The position numbers were made by a program, and so were the translations under genes. Shown here one piece after another: positions 50,612 to 62,330 of a DNA stretch of 64,000 nt. Under the pieces are notes generated by a model, which was not told the origin of the DNA, did not search any database, and saw only the letters and a list, made by a program, of their open reading frames with translations. Each line of letters starts with the position of its first letter. Within the stretch, counting starts at the first letter, position 1. This DNA comes from Marsupella aquatica (Eukaryota > Marchantiophyta): positions 22,878,001 to 22,942,000 of the forward strand of contig OZ316893.1 in the NCBI GenBank assembly GCA_973895155.1. The letters are read 5' to 3'.

Positions 50612-51047
50612 GGTAGCAGAACAATCATCAGTCTAGTATTTGTGCTTAGAGTGTACTCATTGGGATATCTGATCAGGCATCTGATCGAAGTAAATTTGAT
50701 GTACCTCGCCATTATGGCTAAAATGTCTATAGCATCCTATGTCTAGAGTCTACGCATTGGGACTTCTGATCGGATACATTTTCACCCTTTTGAACATAGT
50801 AAGAATGTTGATACATTTTGTTGTAGAGTGTTCCACAAAATTCAAGAATCAGAGCTTCAGGCTGACACAGTATCTGGCTTGCACAAAACGGGCAGACCTT
50901 TGATCTATCCAAGAAGAGAATTTTTGACCAGATTCTTATCTTTTCAGTTACTTTGGATCACCTCAACGCAATGTCAGCTTCTGTTGGATCGACCCGGAGA
51001 CATGCTCGCCTTGCTGGTGCTAGAATGCTATTACAACAAGAACATAT
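50612..51047. repeat. Duplicated flank and LINE tail, second copy
   Basis: 50612-50850 matches 21460-21690 and 50875-51047 matches 22855-23033, the latter being the end of the LINE fragment. About 1.2 kb present between these blocks in copy A is missing here. Similarity ends exactly at the TA where the next element begins. Confidence 0.75.
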
Positions 51048-51396
51048 TAAACACAGTGACGGACCAAATGAGAAGTGTGACCACACTTCTCGTTTTGCCC
51101 GCGGCGGAAAATTTTTCTAAGGCAAAAAAGTCTTGGGTACGGAATTAGGATTCCCCCTAAAAACTAGTTTTCAGATTTTAAAAAATGGGAAAAATCGACA
51201 CGAATACGAAGATGGGATACGGCGTATCCCATTTCGGATCCAACCGCGGAATTCCAAAAAAATAAAACTAACGCAGTAAAAGTGCCGATATCGGTTTACC
51301 CTGTAAGAATATTCCCAAACAATTCTTATCAACGGTAATATTTAATCGACTGCGATGCAACTGCAGTCAAAAACTAACCACGGTCAGGGAGAAAAC

Positions 51397-51405
51397 TATA
51401 AATAG
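51397..51405 (+). promoter_or_regulatory. TATA-box candidate, unit 1
   Basis: TATAAATAG lies 349 bp from the left end of unit 1. It is followed by a pyrimidine-rich stretch (ctcattttttctcgctctgc) that resembles a plant transcription start and leader. The first array palindrome is about 167 bp downstream. Its counterpart occupies the same offset in unit 2. Confidence 0.45.
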
Positions 51406-51563
51406 GAGATCTCCGATTGAAAATTTTCCGCTCATTTTTTCTCGCTCTGCATCCTCTTCCTCTTGTCGAATGCACACCATCTATACAAATTTGTATTCCT
51501 TGAAAATCAGATTTGACTAATAGGTGATAATCTTTATGGAAATGGCGAGGACGAATCCCAAAT

Positions 51564-51940
51564 GGGATACGGTGTATCCCGTTTGGGATTCAACCTTCAA
51601 ATGTCAAGTTTTTGTATCTCTTTAGCCAAAAAAGGAGGTTGAATGCGAAGTAGGATACGGGGTATCCCATATCGCATCCAACCTCCGAATATGAAGCATC
51701 TTAGTTTCCAAATGTCAAAATCTCAACGTTGAATGCGAAATGGGATACGGCGTATCCCATTTGGGATTCAACCTTCAAATGTCCAATTTTTGTTTCTCTA
51801 TAGCTAAAAAAGGAAGTTGGATGCGAAGTGGGATACGGGGTATCCCATATCGGATCCAACCTCCAAATATGAAGCATCTTAGTTTGCAAATGTCAAAACC
51901 TCAATGTTGAATGCAAAATGAGATACCTCGTATCCCAATT
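51564..51940. repeat. Palindrome array, block 1 (88-90-bp period)
   Basis: Palindromes of the form GGGATAC-N3-GTATCCC are at 51564, 51652, 51742 and 51830, with a degenerate one near 51918. An isolated one is at 51214, before the TATA candidate. Between palindromes the units share gttgaatgcgaa and attcaaccttc-type words that extend the stems. Confidence 0.85.
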
Positions 51941-52314
51941 AGGATTCCACCTGCAAATCACGTGTAACATAGTGACGGACCAAACAAGAAGTGTGGTCAC
52001 ACTTCTTGTTTTGCCCGCGGCGGAAAAAAATTCTAAGGCAAAAACGTACTGGATATGGAATTGGTATTCCCTCTAAAAACCCAGATTTTAGATTTTAAAA
52101 ACGAGAAAAAACAACTTGAATCCGAAGCTGGGATACGGCGTATCCCATTTTGGATCCCACCGCGGTTTTCCAAAAAGAAAAAACAACAAACGCAGTAAAA
52201 GGGGCAAGGTCATTTTACCCATCAAGAATATTCCTAGAAAATTCTTTTTAACGGTAACTTTTAACAGACTACGATGAAACTGCAGTTAGAAATTGACCAC
52301 GGTCAAGGGCAAAC

Positions 52315-52323
52315 TATAAATAG
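52315..52323 (+). promoter_or_regulatory. TATA-box candidate, unit 2
   Basis: TATAAATAG at about 350 bp from the second internal left end, with the same flanking ggtcaagggcaaac sequence and a similar pyrimidine-rich leader (tcatttcttctcactcccgc). Conservation of position and context between two diverged units suggests function before decay. Confidence 0.45.
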
Positions 52324-52479
52324 GAAAGCCATGATCAAATATTTCTGCTCATTTCTTCTCACTCCCGCATCCTCTTGCGCCCCCGAGAATCCACACTCTC
52401 TATGCAAATTTATATCCCCCCAAATCAAACTAGAATCTGAACAAGTGAGAATGATATATCTTTTTGGAAATGATGAGGA

Positions 52480-52945
52480 CGAATCCCAAATGGGATACCA
52501 TTTGGGATTCAATCTTCAAAAATCCAGTTTGGGTATCTTAAACGTGAAAAAATGAGATTGGATGCAAAGTGGGATACCCTGTATCCCACTTTGCATTCAA
52601 CCTCTGAATATGAAGCATTTAGGTGCAAAATGCAAGAAATTCAAGGTTGAATGCAAAATGGGATACCGCGTATCCCATTTCAGATTCAACCGATGAATCA
52701 CATGCATTTTAGAATCAAAAGATAGAAAAATCAATGTTGAATGCAAAGTGGGATACCAAGTATCCCATTTGGTATTCAACCTCTGAATATCTCACGTTAG
52801 GTCTGAAAGGCAGAGGTTGAATGTGAAGTGGGATACTGGGTATCTCACAATAAACACAGTGATGAACCAAATGAGGAATGGGAATCCACAAGCCGTAAGT
52901 TTAGGAGTTGCATACGAAATGGGATACCACGTATCCTACTTTGGA
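52480..52945. repeat. Palindrome array, block 2 (80-90-bp period)
   Basis: Palindromes start at 52492, 52571, 52660, 52750, 52830 and 52921. The one at 52571 has arms of 16 bp (tgcaaagtgggatac with its complement) around a CCT centre, enough for a stable hairpin in DNA or RNA. Confidence 0.85.
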
Positions 52946-53454
52946 TTCAATCCAAGGATATGAGGCTTTTGGAATGCACAAGCCATAAATTGAGAAATTC
53001 AATCCAAAACTAGTGAATACCGGGTCATTCTTAACTTTGAGCCCCTAAGCTTTCAATTGTTCTTTCAAAGTCAAATCCAAAGACCCTATCTAGCTGCCTG
53101 AGAATCTTGAAATGATCCAAATTCATACTTAACATCTTCATCACTAGTTGTGACAAGAATTGATATGAAAACAATGAAAGATGGACTAAGATATGATAAG
53201 ATTAAGTTCTGGGGTGAAATTATAAAATTACAAAAACTTAAGTTTGTACCCTCTCACGCTTTGGAAGCCATATCTTTATCGGTATTTATCCAAATTCCTT
53301 ATAATTGATACCGTTAGAAAGAAGAGCTTGAGATTTTTCAGCCGCTTTACTCGGCGTTGCAAAAATAGAAAAAGAGAAAAATCTGAAATCAGGCAAAATC
53401 TCGCGAAAAAATCAGATTGCATTGTAAAAAGATCACAAATGATCAAAACTTCAA

Positions 53455-54560
53455 GAGGAATACCAAGTGGGATACCAAGTATCCCATGTAGTATTCAAAC
53501 ATGTTATTTCACAAATCTAGAAAGGAAAAAGTCATAAAACCTTGTATGAATACCAAGTGGGATCCATGGATCCCACATTTGGTATAAGAACATGTTGTTT
53601 TATCCCATTTGGTATAAGAACATGTTATTTTACAAATCAAGAACTTTACAAAGAGTGATAAGAATTTTACAAAGACCAAATGAAATCCAATTTGGTATTC
53701 AAATGTGAAAATGGATGAGTGACTTGTGACCGAGGGCCAATCCGGAACTTTGAATCTGAGGTGGGATCCACAAACCCACTTGGTATTTGCCTCCATTTTT
53801 AGGTAGGTCTGTTGATTGGTCCTACATATTTTGAAAGAGTAAAAAATGGATGTGATTGGGGTTGTGCTGAGCAAGGAAAAATCCAAAATTGTTTTGGAGT
53901 TGAATCAACAAATGGGACTCATGGATCCGTGTCGGTATGGATCTGTGTCGGTATGGATCTGTGTCGGTATTCAAACCTCAATATTGAGGTGCGAGGTGTG
54001 GCAAGGGCAAATTTTGGCGGGTGAATACCAAATGGGATCCGTGGATCCGTGTTGGTATTCAAACCTCAATATCAAGGTGCAAGGTGCGGCAAGGGCAAAT
54101 TTTGGCAGGCGAATACCAAATGGGATCCATGGTTCATCCTTGGTTTTGAGTGAGTTATTTTGGACTTGTTTAGAAAAATGGGATACGTGGATCCCTATTG
54201 GCATTCCCTGATTGGTCCGTACAAGGGTTTTTTTAAAGTGAGTCTATCTTTTCAAGGAACGCTGAAATTTAAATTGTAGATCTTCGAGGAAGTCGCCGTG
54301 GATCCCAGTTGGTCTTCAAACTAGAATATCAAGGTATGCAATGCAAAAAGTTCAAAATGTAGAGGTTGAATACTAGATGAGATCCATGGATCCCATTTGG
54401 TATTCATCCTCCTGTTTTCCCGATGAGTTTTTGGACTTGCAAAAAAAAATGGGATCCATGGATCTCAGTTGGTATTCATGTCGAAAGATCTCCTGATGCA
54501 AAGTTGCAGGTGGAAAACATTGAGGTTGAATACGAGAGTGGATACTTGGATCCCGTCTCG
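53455..54560. repeat. Palindrome array, block 3 (GGGATCCATGGATCCC type)
   Basis: One unit at 53469 still has GGGATACCAAGTATCCC; the next, at 53559, is the perfect 16-bp palindrome GGGATCCATGGATCCC. Further units near 54035, 54120, 54385, 54450 and 54540 carry variants flanked by gaatacca and tggtattc, which form outer stems. A last GGGATAC-type palindrome is near 54778, beside the right terminus. Confidence 0.75.
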
Positions 54561-55147
54561 TATTCATCATGCGTTATGGGCTAAAATATTTCCAAAGATA
54601 TCGTCGGGTTAACTTAACTAACTGTGTGGGTCAACTGTAGTCCGCGGTCAGTTTTTTGCAGTTTTTGGTTTTACCGCAGTTAAAAATTCAAATATTTTAA
54701 ACCCGAGGTTAAATGGAAGCGTCAAGAGAATGATTTGGTGCGGTTTTCGTTCACGTTCAACCGTTGAATCCGAAATGGGATACGCTGTATCCCATTTTCA
54801 GTTTGCCATTTTGATTGCAAAAATGAAATCTTGTGTTTTCCTAGTTTTGTTTGACGCTCGGATTTAGCTTTTAGAAGGATCACGTGAAAAGCATTGTTTT
54901 TCTAGGTTTTGGAATTTACTCTTTTTTTAGATGAAGTGTCTCGGAATTCTGGAATGTAACAATTCTTTGTTTTTGTGTCGATAGTATCTCGATTTGAAAT
55001 CCGATGTTGGATGCGATTTTGGATTCATCCTCAAAATAGCATTTTTGATCTTAATTTTAGTGATTTTTTGTCGTTTTTTGCAAAATCAAAAACACACTTC
55101 TCGTTTGGTGGTCATACTTCTCGTTTGGTCCGATAGTGTGTTTATGG

Positions 55148-58100
55148 CCTCCCCGACATGTTCTAGTGGAGGATCCGGTACCTCGGCTTCATTACTGGTT
55201 GTCCCGGCCTCGGCCTTGCCATCCCCACTTCCTAGGACTGGTGGATCCACCGCCGTGTCGATGCCGGAGGTTGGTGCCGGGTTTACCTTCTCGGTCACAA
55301 CGACTTGAGAAGCTGTATAACTCCCAGACCCAGAAGGTTTTCGCTTCTTCTTCTTCCCTATTTCGACAGCTGGTTCCTTCTCCTTGCCACTTACCTCCGG
55401 CACCAAGGTGAGTGTCTCGACTTATCCTGCGGCCAGTACTACCCCTGGCAACTGGGTTGCCCCAATTGGAGTTGGACCTGATGAAGCCAAGCATTTAAAT
55501 ACTACGGCTTGTTTCTTCAGCCGCTCTGTTTGGTTGTCGGCCCGCCGCTGTAGGTTCTCCATCTTCCTCGTGATTTCCTCCAACTCCTCCTCGGTCTCGT
55601 CCAGGTCCTTGCACGCCTCCTCCAGCTCCACTTTGGCTTCCTCCAATTCTTTCTGGGCTTCCTCCAATTCCTTCTTTAAGGTAGCCCTCTCCTCCTGGGT
55701 TTCTCTTAGCTCCTTGTCGAGCTCCGTTACGACCTCAGACTCCATCTTATTCATCTTGGCATAAGTCTGGTCGAGCTGGTTGTCTTTCTCCCGCATGTCG
55801 GCCTTGAAGCTGACCGTCAGGGATGTAAGCTCCTGCTGCAGCGCAATAATCCCTTGATAGGATTTCCCTAACTCGGCCTCCTTCTGTCCTAGGGCTCCGC
55901 GGATATCCTCGAGTTCCCCCTTCAACGCCCTCTCCCTTCTCTAAGTCTCCGCCATGGCCCGGTTGTTGGATGCTATGTGGGCCTCCTCTGCGTCTCTCAG
56001 CTCTCGCTTCCACTTCTCCCTCTCTTTGACCGCCTCGGCCAACTCTCCTTGGGTCCGAGTCAGTTTATCTTTGATAATGTGATTGTCAGACTGCGCGGTA
56101 TCCAACTGCCCCTGCATGATGTTTAGCTCATGCCGCTTGATCCGTAGCTCATCTTGGGCTTTCTTGGCCGTCTTCAGGTCTTCCACCTCGGCTTCCATCT
56201 CCCTAAGCCGCCGGATGACCTCGTCCTTCTTGCTTCTCTCCAAAGCCACCGCCTCTTCTAATCGGCACTTCTCCAACATCTCCCTCTGGAAAAAGGGTCC
56301 CTGATCCAACTCCTCCCCAAAGATGCTGAGCGCAAGTTCCCCACACATTTCTCCGTACTCCATGGCTCTATCTTTAGCATAGGTGGAGTAAGTCGAAGTC
56401 ATCGGCATCAACCACCGCGGCCTCTGTTCCCAAACCGTCTTGCGGATCTCTTCTATGGTGGCAAGAGGGTTGCTTCTTCTTTTGGCCAGCCGCCTGATGT
56501 CCTCCAGCCAATCTCCTCCTGGCAAATCTTTTTCCCTAGCCAGGGCTGCCTTCTCTTCCTCCCTAAGTCGCTCCTCAAACTCTTGTGCGGTCTGCTTTAT
56601 GCCGTCAAAGCTTGGGGAAGCGACATCTGGTGGGGGAGACTCGGGGCTACTCTGCTGGGTGGGGTCCCCTCGAACTACTCTTGGAATCGTGGGCATAAAC
56701 CGGCCACAGGTCCTTACTCCTGGAACATGATGATCCGACCCATAGCCGGAGTTATCATGGCTGTAGTCCTCCACCACCTCCTCCACTGCTTGGACTCCCG
56801 GGTTCCCCCTCTCTTCTCCGCGGGTAGGAGCCTTAGGCTGTTCTGCCTCAGATTCAGAGCTTGAGGCTCCCACATACATTCGAACTCCCGGCTCGTGTTC
56901 CGGCCTCCTCCTCTCCTTGGCTCTGGTAAAGGGGTTTTCCTTCATGAGTCGTCTTAGGCCTACCTCTGGGGCAGCGTCATGTACCGGTGGTGTTGCCATT
57001 GCCGGTGCTGGTGCCATTTGCTTTTCCTTCTCTAGCAATTTCAGCAGATTCTGCATGCCTGGTTGCTGCATCGGCAAGTCTTCTTTTCTTGGCCTAAACA
57101 CCTGTTCAATTGTAGGACTAGCAAGCTGGTTGGGCTTCTCTGCTACTGGCCTCTGTTCCGGAACTTCCTCTGGTGCCCTTACCTGTAGGGGAAGTACTGG
57201 GGCAAAGGTCTGACCTCTTGCATACCGGCATAACAGCGGCATATGATAGCCAAGCTGGGACACGCTTCCCATGCCGATCACCTGTTGTTCCTCCTTCAAG
57301 ATCTTCTTCAGTTGGTTGAGGAGGTACCCGTTGTAGTCCCGGCTTGGGTCTGGCCTCTCTACCAGGTAGACCTGTGCCTTGCCGATCTCTGCTCTCGGCA
57401 AGTTGCAATGCATGGTCACCCGCAAGAAATCGATCATCTCCCCAATGTGTGGGTTGGTGCAGGTGTTCTGGAAGAAGCCATTCTTCATTGATGGCCCTGG
57501 GAACGACCGGAACTCCTTGTCCGACAAGGTCTTCCTGGTATCGACCTTGGTTTTATTGCCCATCGGCAAGCCAAACACTTCGGCGATCAACCGGGGAGTG
57601 AGATAGAAATCCTTCCCATAGACCCTCGTGGAATTGGTCTCGGGCTCCCATGATCCCACGAATTCTAATAAGTCTGAGTCCGGCACCTCCGGCTTCAGCC
57701 ATGGTAATTTTACGAAGGCTTCCAAGCCGGATCCGGCCTTGAAGCCCTGGTACTTCTTGGTCTACATGGCCGTAAAGCATGCATCCTCCTCGCGTGCAAA
57801 ATGTAGTTGCACTTCCTCTGGTAGGGTCGCCGCCCAACCTTTCCAGGTGTCATCCTTGGTTGGAATGACATTGATGGGGTCGACCTCCTCCTCTTCGGCT
57901 TCTGCTTGCCTCCTGTTCTGCTGCTCTGCTGGCTTCCTTGGTGCCGTCGACCTTGTTCTTTTTGTCGGGGTGGCCTCTTTGTTGTTTCCTTTCCTCTTCA
58001 TTTCGGCTGCCCTGGATGTTTCACCTAGCATGGTTGCCTTGGTCCACCTCTCTATGCTACCCTTCAACTCCCAGTGTATGTCGTTGCAGCTCTTGATGGC

Positions 58101-58622
58101 TTCCCGGATGCCGATGATTCTGTTTTCGCAAAACAGAAGGTCGTCGAGCTAATTGGCAGTAGGAGTCCACAAGAACTCGGCCTTGATGAGTTCTCCTCCT
58201 AAGAAGGCAGATTTCTATAGCTCCCATAGTCGAGTGAGCTCCTGCCATACTCGAGCTGCTCTTTCTGATTCTTGGTCCTCGTAGGTCCCAATGTACTCAG
58301 TTGCCCGTTCGAACAGGCATCCCCAAAAATGTGCCGCTTGATTGACGTTGCTCATATCCTCCTTACGTCAATCGTCTGTATCTACTCCCGCCCAGAGTGC
58401 TTGCCTAAGCAGCTGACAGTAGTTGGCCTCCCGTAGTTGTCTACCCAGTTCATGCTTGCAAATGAGCCACCATTCCTCGTGAGCGGTCCTTACCCCTCTC
58501 CCTGCCTGGTCTTCCCTCCCGTTGGTTACCCCTAGCCGCCGACACTTAGCGTGCCCTAACCCTAATCGTGTTCTCTCCCCCTGCGTCCTGACTTCCGGCC
58601 TCGGCCCGGGTTCCATAGTCAC
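55148..58622 (-). pseudogene. Broken gag-like / plant-mobile-domain ORF with coiled coil
   Basis: A single minus-strand frame is protein-like from 58622 to 55148 (over 1,100 codons) despite stops at 58368 (TGA), 58215, 58149, 57762, 55941 (all TAG) and 55422 (TAA). In order: a basic linker (KRKGNNKEATPTKRTRST), a domain with SDLLEFVGSWEPET, DFYLTPRLIAEVFGLP and SFPGPSMKNGFF (about 57690-57250), a Pro-rich middle, then a long Glu/Lys coiled coil (EEAQKELEEAKVELEEA) and a Lys-rich end. The DFYLTPxxIAEVFGLP region recalls the plant mobile or transposon-protein domains whose members are widespread in plant repeats; I cannot name the family with certainty. The frame stops exactly at the inverted-repeat element, which truncates it. 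No protease or RT is attached. Confidence 0.55.
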
Positions 58623-60240
58623 CCTTAATTTTTTATACTTTCCTTGTTTTGTTACTATCCTAATGTGTTTCCAGGGTACACTCCCGTTTTTACCTTTGGC
58701 TGGCCTAGTGATTCCTGGCTAGGCATCACAAGATTACATTGAAAGATCAGATGCAAACTCTGCTGTGCGGACTGTGCAATCGGAAGTTTGTTTCGTGTCG
58801 ATTGAGTTGGCGACGGCTCGTGGAAATCGTTTGAAGCTGTTGCGTGGATCCGTGGTAGCTTGGATCATACTGAATAGATTGTTAGTATTTTGATCTGCTG
58901 TCGTTTGTATCTCATTGCCGGGCTGTTTTGAGAAGAGAGATCACAGATCGTTGAAGATCTTGCCAGATTTGCAAGGAGACAGAGTGTCGATCTGGGATGT
59001 GCTGCCATTTGACAGACAGTATGCTGCTATTTGCATTTGTCTGTAGTAGATCAGGCTTGTTGAGGTGTGGATGTTGATAGATCGGGCCTACATCGTCATC
59101 GTATGTTCTTCTGTTTGGCCGATCTGCTATTTTCGCAAGAGAAACAGCCGCGGATGTTGCTGAATCGCGCAATGACACCGCCTGTGTAGCATTTTGCAGA
59201 ACTTGCATGTCAACCTCTGCGTTTTGTTGAAGAAACAGAACTTTGAATGTTGTTGTTTTGGTAGCGGATGACTGTGCGGAGGCGGGCTGCTGCTGATCAG
59301 TAGCGCGGAAGCATCGCTTGCGTGTTTGCAAAGGGAAACGTCTCAGGAATGTTGCCCATTTCAGACGGGTGGATCGCGGATTCGTCGGCGCCGTCCACGA
59401 AGGAAACTCAAGGCCGAAGTCTGAATGTTGCCGAATCCGGAACTCGATTCTGCATAGCAAAGCGTTGTAGGCGTGAAGGGCTCACTCTTTGGCTCATCTC
59501 GGCGTTGGCATGAAGGGCTCACTCTTTGGCTCATCTTGGCGTTTAAAGGCTTTGAGGCAACTCGTGGTTACTCGGGACGAGGGGCGTGAGGGCGGAGCGG
59601 GCCAGCAAGCCAGCTTGCTGGTACGTGAGGAGAATTGCAAGTGCTGCCATTTTGGAGTGGCAGATTTGGTGCATAACTACAAGTGAGAGGTCACCCATCC
59701 CAAAGCTATTTCCTTCCCCACGCGCTTAACTATGTGGTTCTTAAGTGCTCTTGTGTACACACACTCCTTTCCACTTTGATGTTAATGGGATGAGCACTTA
59801 GGCATTTTATACACATACTAGTTTGTTTAGATTGCCATTTTGGGGCAAATCATAAGCTCCCTTAAGGTTTTTGATGCTTCTGAATCCATCTAGATGCATG
59901 GATTGAACCAATTGTGCATGGATCCTTAGCTACAACATTGAACATTGAGAGGCCTATTATGAAGGCCCCACATTGAACATTATGAACATTGTTTGATTGA
60001 TGTATGATCACTATTGATGTGGAGAGTTATTGTGGATCTCTTCTTGTTGATTGGATCCTCTCCACATATGCTTCCTATTTATGCGCCATGTTAGTTTGGC
60101 GTGGGCGCTTGATTCTATAGGAGTGATCCGGGTTTGCAACCGGACATTCTAGTTGTGCTACGTATTTCTCTCCTGGTGATGTTGGAGTGATGCCCAACAC
60201 ACCATGGTGAGTGCTTGTGTTGCTGACAGGAACAGATTGC
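58623..60240. other. Probable 5' LTR/leader region of the methyltransferase retroelement
   Basis: No gene is supported. A tandem doublet (about 36 bp, gaagggctcactctttggctc) is at 59475-59545. Near 60190-60200 ttggagtgatgcccaac could be part of an LTR edge (TGTTGG/CCAACA), but no second LTR is in the window and no tRNA-primer site was recognised. The minus-strand frame at 58912-59460 has no domain. Confidence 0.3.
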
Positions 60241-60270
60241 CCTTAGGGTTAGCATATAGATTAGGTTAGG

Positions 60271-62328
60271 TTGGTCACCACAGATTCTTCTGGTGCTGCT
60301 GGGTTACCCGATGGACGATGGACCGGTTTCACTCGGAGTGGGGCGCAGTTTTGGCCAGCGACATTGGTAGCAGTCAGTAGCACAGCTTCAGACAGTGATT
60401 CTGATGAGGACTCTGTGAGCAGTTCTCCTCGTCATCAGGTGATTGCACCTTTGTTGTGGGATATGGAAGAGATGTACGGGGCTACAAAGGGCCCATGACG
60501 ATACTCTGGTGCAGTTGGCATGATTGATCTGGATGACTTCATCCAGGAGTTTGATACGTGGTGCGATATGCAGACATTGCGTAATGCCACATTGTTTACC
60601 CCTTTCATAGCATGGAAGGGATTATTTCAGCATTTATAGGGGCCACCCATGGATGACTACCATGAGTTTTGGAAGGCTCATTTGGTTGAGATTGAGACAT
60701 GGAGGCAGCATTGGTCACCTAATTACGTGTCCATTACCTATGGCACTAGTGCGGCTGCCCAACCCATTGCCACAGCTGCTGTTTCTTCTAGCAGCACTAG
60801 CCAGAGTGGCACCATCCACCACCAGCACTCCAGCAACATCCACCGCCACTCCTGCCGGTGTGATTGTGATAGGGACTGGAGTTGCACCAGCATTTAATCC
60901 TATGGTGGAATTCTTTGAGGTACTGAAGCAGAACTATTAGGGTGTGAGAACTGATAAGTTGAAGGGTCTCTAGGAGTTTCAGCGCAAGACTAGAGAGAGT
61001 CTACGTGAGGCATACACTCGTATGCACAGGTTGATCACTGTCACCAAGGGAGTGACAGAGGCTCAGGCAGTCTAGTTTTGGTATGCAATTCTGGACAGAG
61101 AATTGCGACGCAGAGTGAGAGATGTCACTCTACTTAGGGATGCAAATCCCACATTAGCACTTGTTTTTACCCTTTCTGTGCGCATTGAGCTCAATATGGT
61201 GAATGAGAAGGTGGTGACTTCCGGATTTGCCAAGGAAGCACCAAAGGCTGCATCTACATCCACACCACAGCCTACTGCATGAAAGAGCCAGAGGGAGAAG
61301 CCTACTGCACGAGAGTTTACCATCCAGAGACCTGTGCCCTCTTATGCTGGACAGCAGTCAGGATGTTGGACCTGTGGTGGGGATCATGCATAGAGATATT
61401 TCCCAGATCATAGAGGATCAGGGGGAGCATCGGCACCTGATCAGTAACAGTGGGATCACTGTGGAGCTCCTAGACACACCAAGGATAGGTGTTTCTCACT
61501 CCATCCTGAGTTACGGAGAGGAGGATCCCGTACACATGATCAAGGAAGAGGAGGAGGAGGTAGAGGTGGTGGACGTGGTCGTGGCATGCCACATGCAGGG
61601 AGACAGGGAGATGACGCTGCCCCTGCTGTAACCATAGATCCAAAGGATGCTAAGATTGCTCAATTGGAGCAACAACTAGCTGCCATGGCTAGTTCCTAGG
61701 TGAGACCTACTTCTGGTGATGGGGCATCTACATCCTATGGACCTTCCACATCCCATGGTCCTTCCACATCTTATGGAGCTAATGGAGACCTTGCCACCAT
61801 GGGATTCATGTGTGGCACTACACATATTGATGCATCAGCAGCTTTGACACGTGGCCCGGTAGCCAAAGCTCTTGAGCCCCGAGGAGCAGTAGTGGAGCTA
61901 GATCCACAGAGGGGGGATGCACGTCGGCAGACAAAGCTTCCTCAGTCTTTTACATTGTCAGAGATAGTCTAGACTGCCTCTATGAACTCGATTTGGACAA
62001 ACCCTGGCGTGGGTAAGTTGGCAAAATCAGGTAGTGATGCAGTAGGGATGACAGGTACCCTGCTGGGGGTGGCTACTGCCATAGTACGCACCCCATTATT
62101 TTTAGCGACAGACATGCTACACTTGGGAGTTGGTCCTACAAAAGTGTTCAGATTGGCAGCTACACTCTATGAGGACACTCCAGTGGTTGCTTCCCATGCA
62201 GAAGCAGCTTGCAGTGTTGAAGCAGTAAAGACCATGCCACCTACTACTACTAGTGAGATATGGCATGCAGTATCAGCGAGGTTGGTGGATTTACTAGCAT
62301 CCCCTGCATTTGAGAGGACTAGGTTTAA
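60271..62328 (+). pseudogene. Retroelement gag with damaged zinc knuckles
   Basis: An acidic Ser/Asp N-terminus (DSDSDEDSVSSS) leads to a gag-like helical region at about 60902-61210 (FQRKTRESLREAYTRMHRL, LDRELRRRVRDV). Two CCHC-type knuckles follow: CWTCGGDH at about 61365, where the last Cys position reads Phe, and HCGAPRHTKDRC at about 61456, where the first Cys position reads Trp. An RG-rich nucleic-acid-binding tail is at about 61520-61600 and Ser/Thr/Gly repeats (GPSTSYG, GPSTSHG) at 61725-61785. In-frame stops: TGA at 60496 and 61280; TAG at 60637, 60938, 60971, 61073, 61391, 61697 and 61970; TAA at 61445. A frameshift lies near 60800. The ancestral role is RNA packaging in cytoplasmic particles. 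Confidence 0.65.
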
Positions 62329-62330
62329 TT

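Larger units (their letters stand above)
51050..55142. mobile_element. TA-flanked inverted-repeat element filled with palindromes (4.1 kb)
   Basis: The left end reads AACACAGTGACGGACCAAA and the right end, inward, AACACACTATCGGACCAAA. Similarity continues through GAGAAGTxTGACC, about 33 bp with six mismatches. Both ends abut TA (51048-51049 and 55143-55144). Two further left-end copies lie inside, at about 51965 and 52851, so the element is composite or tandemly expanded. No transposase ORF is visible. The interior consists of promoter-like segments and palindromes about 89 bp apart. The TA target suggests Tc1/mariner-type mobilisation; the two outer flanks come from different sequences, so a single insertion event is not proven. 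Confidence 0.6.

Noticed and set aside
51701-52779. Repeated peptides such as KWDTRYP in frames across the palindrome array
   Set aside because: Both strands give similar peptides because the unit is palindromic; stops occur in almost every unit.
58912-59460. 182-codon minus-strand frame before the retroelement
   Set aside because: No domain recognised; it lies where an LTR or leader is expected.
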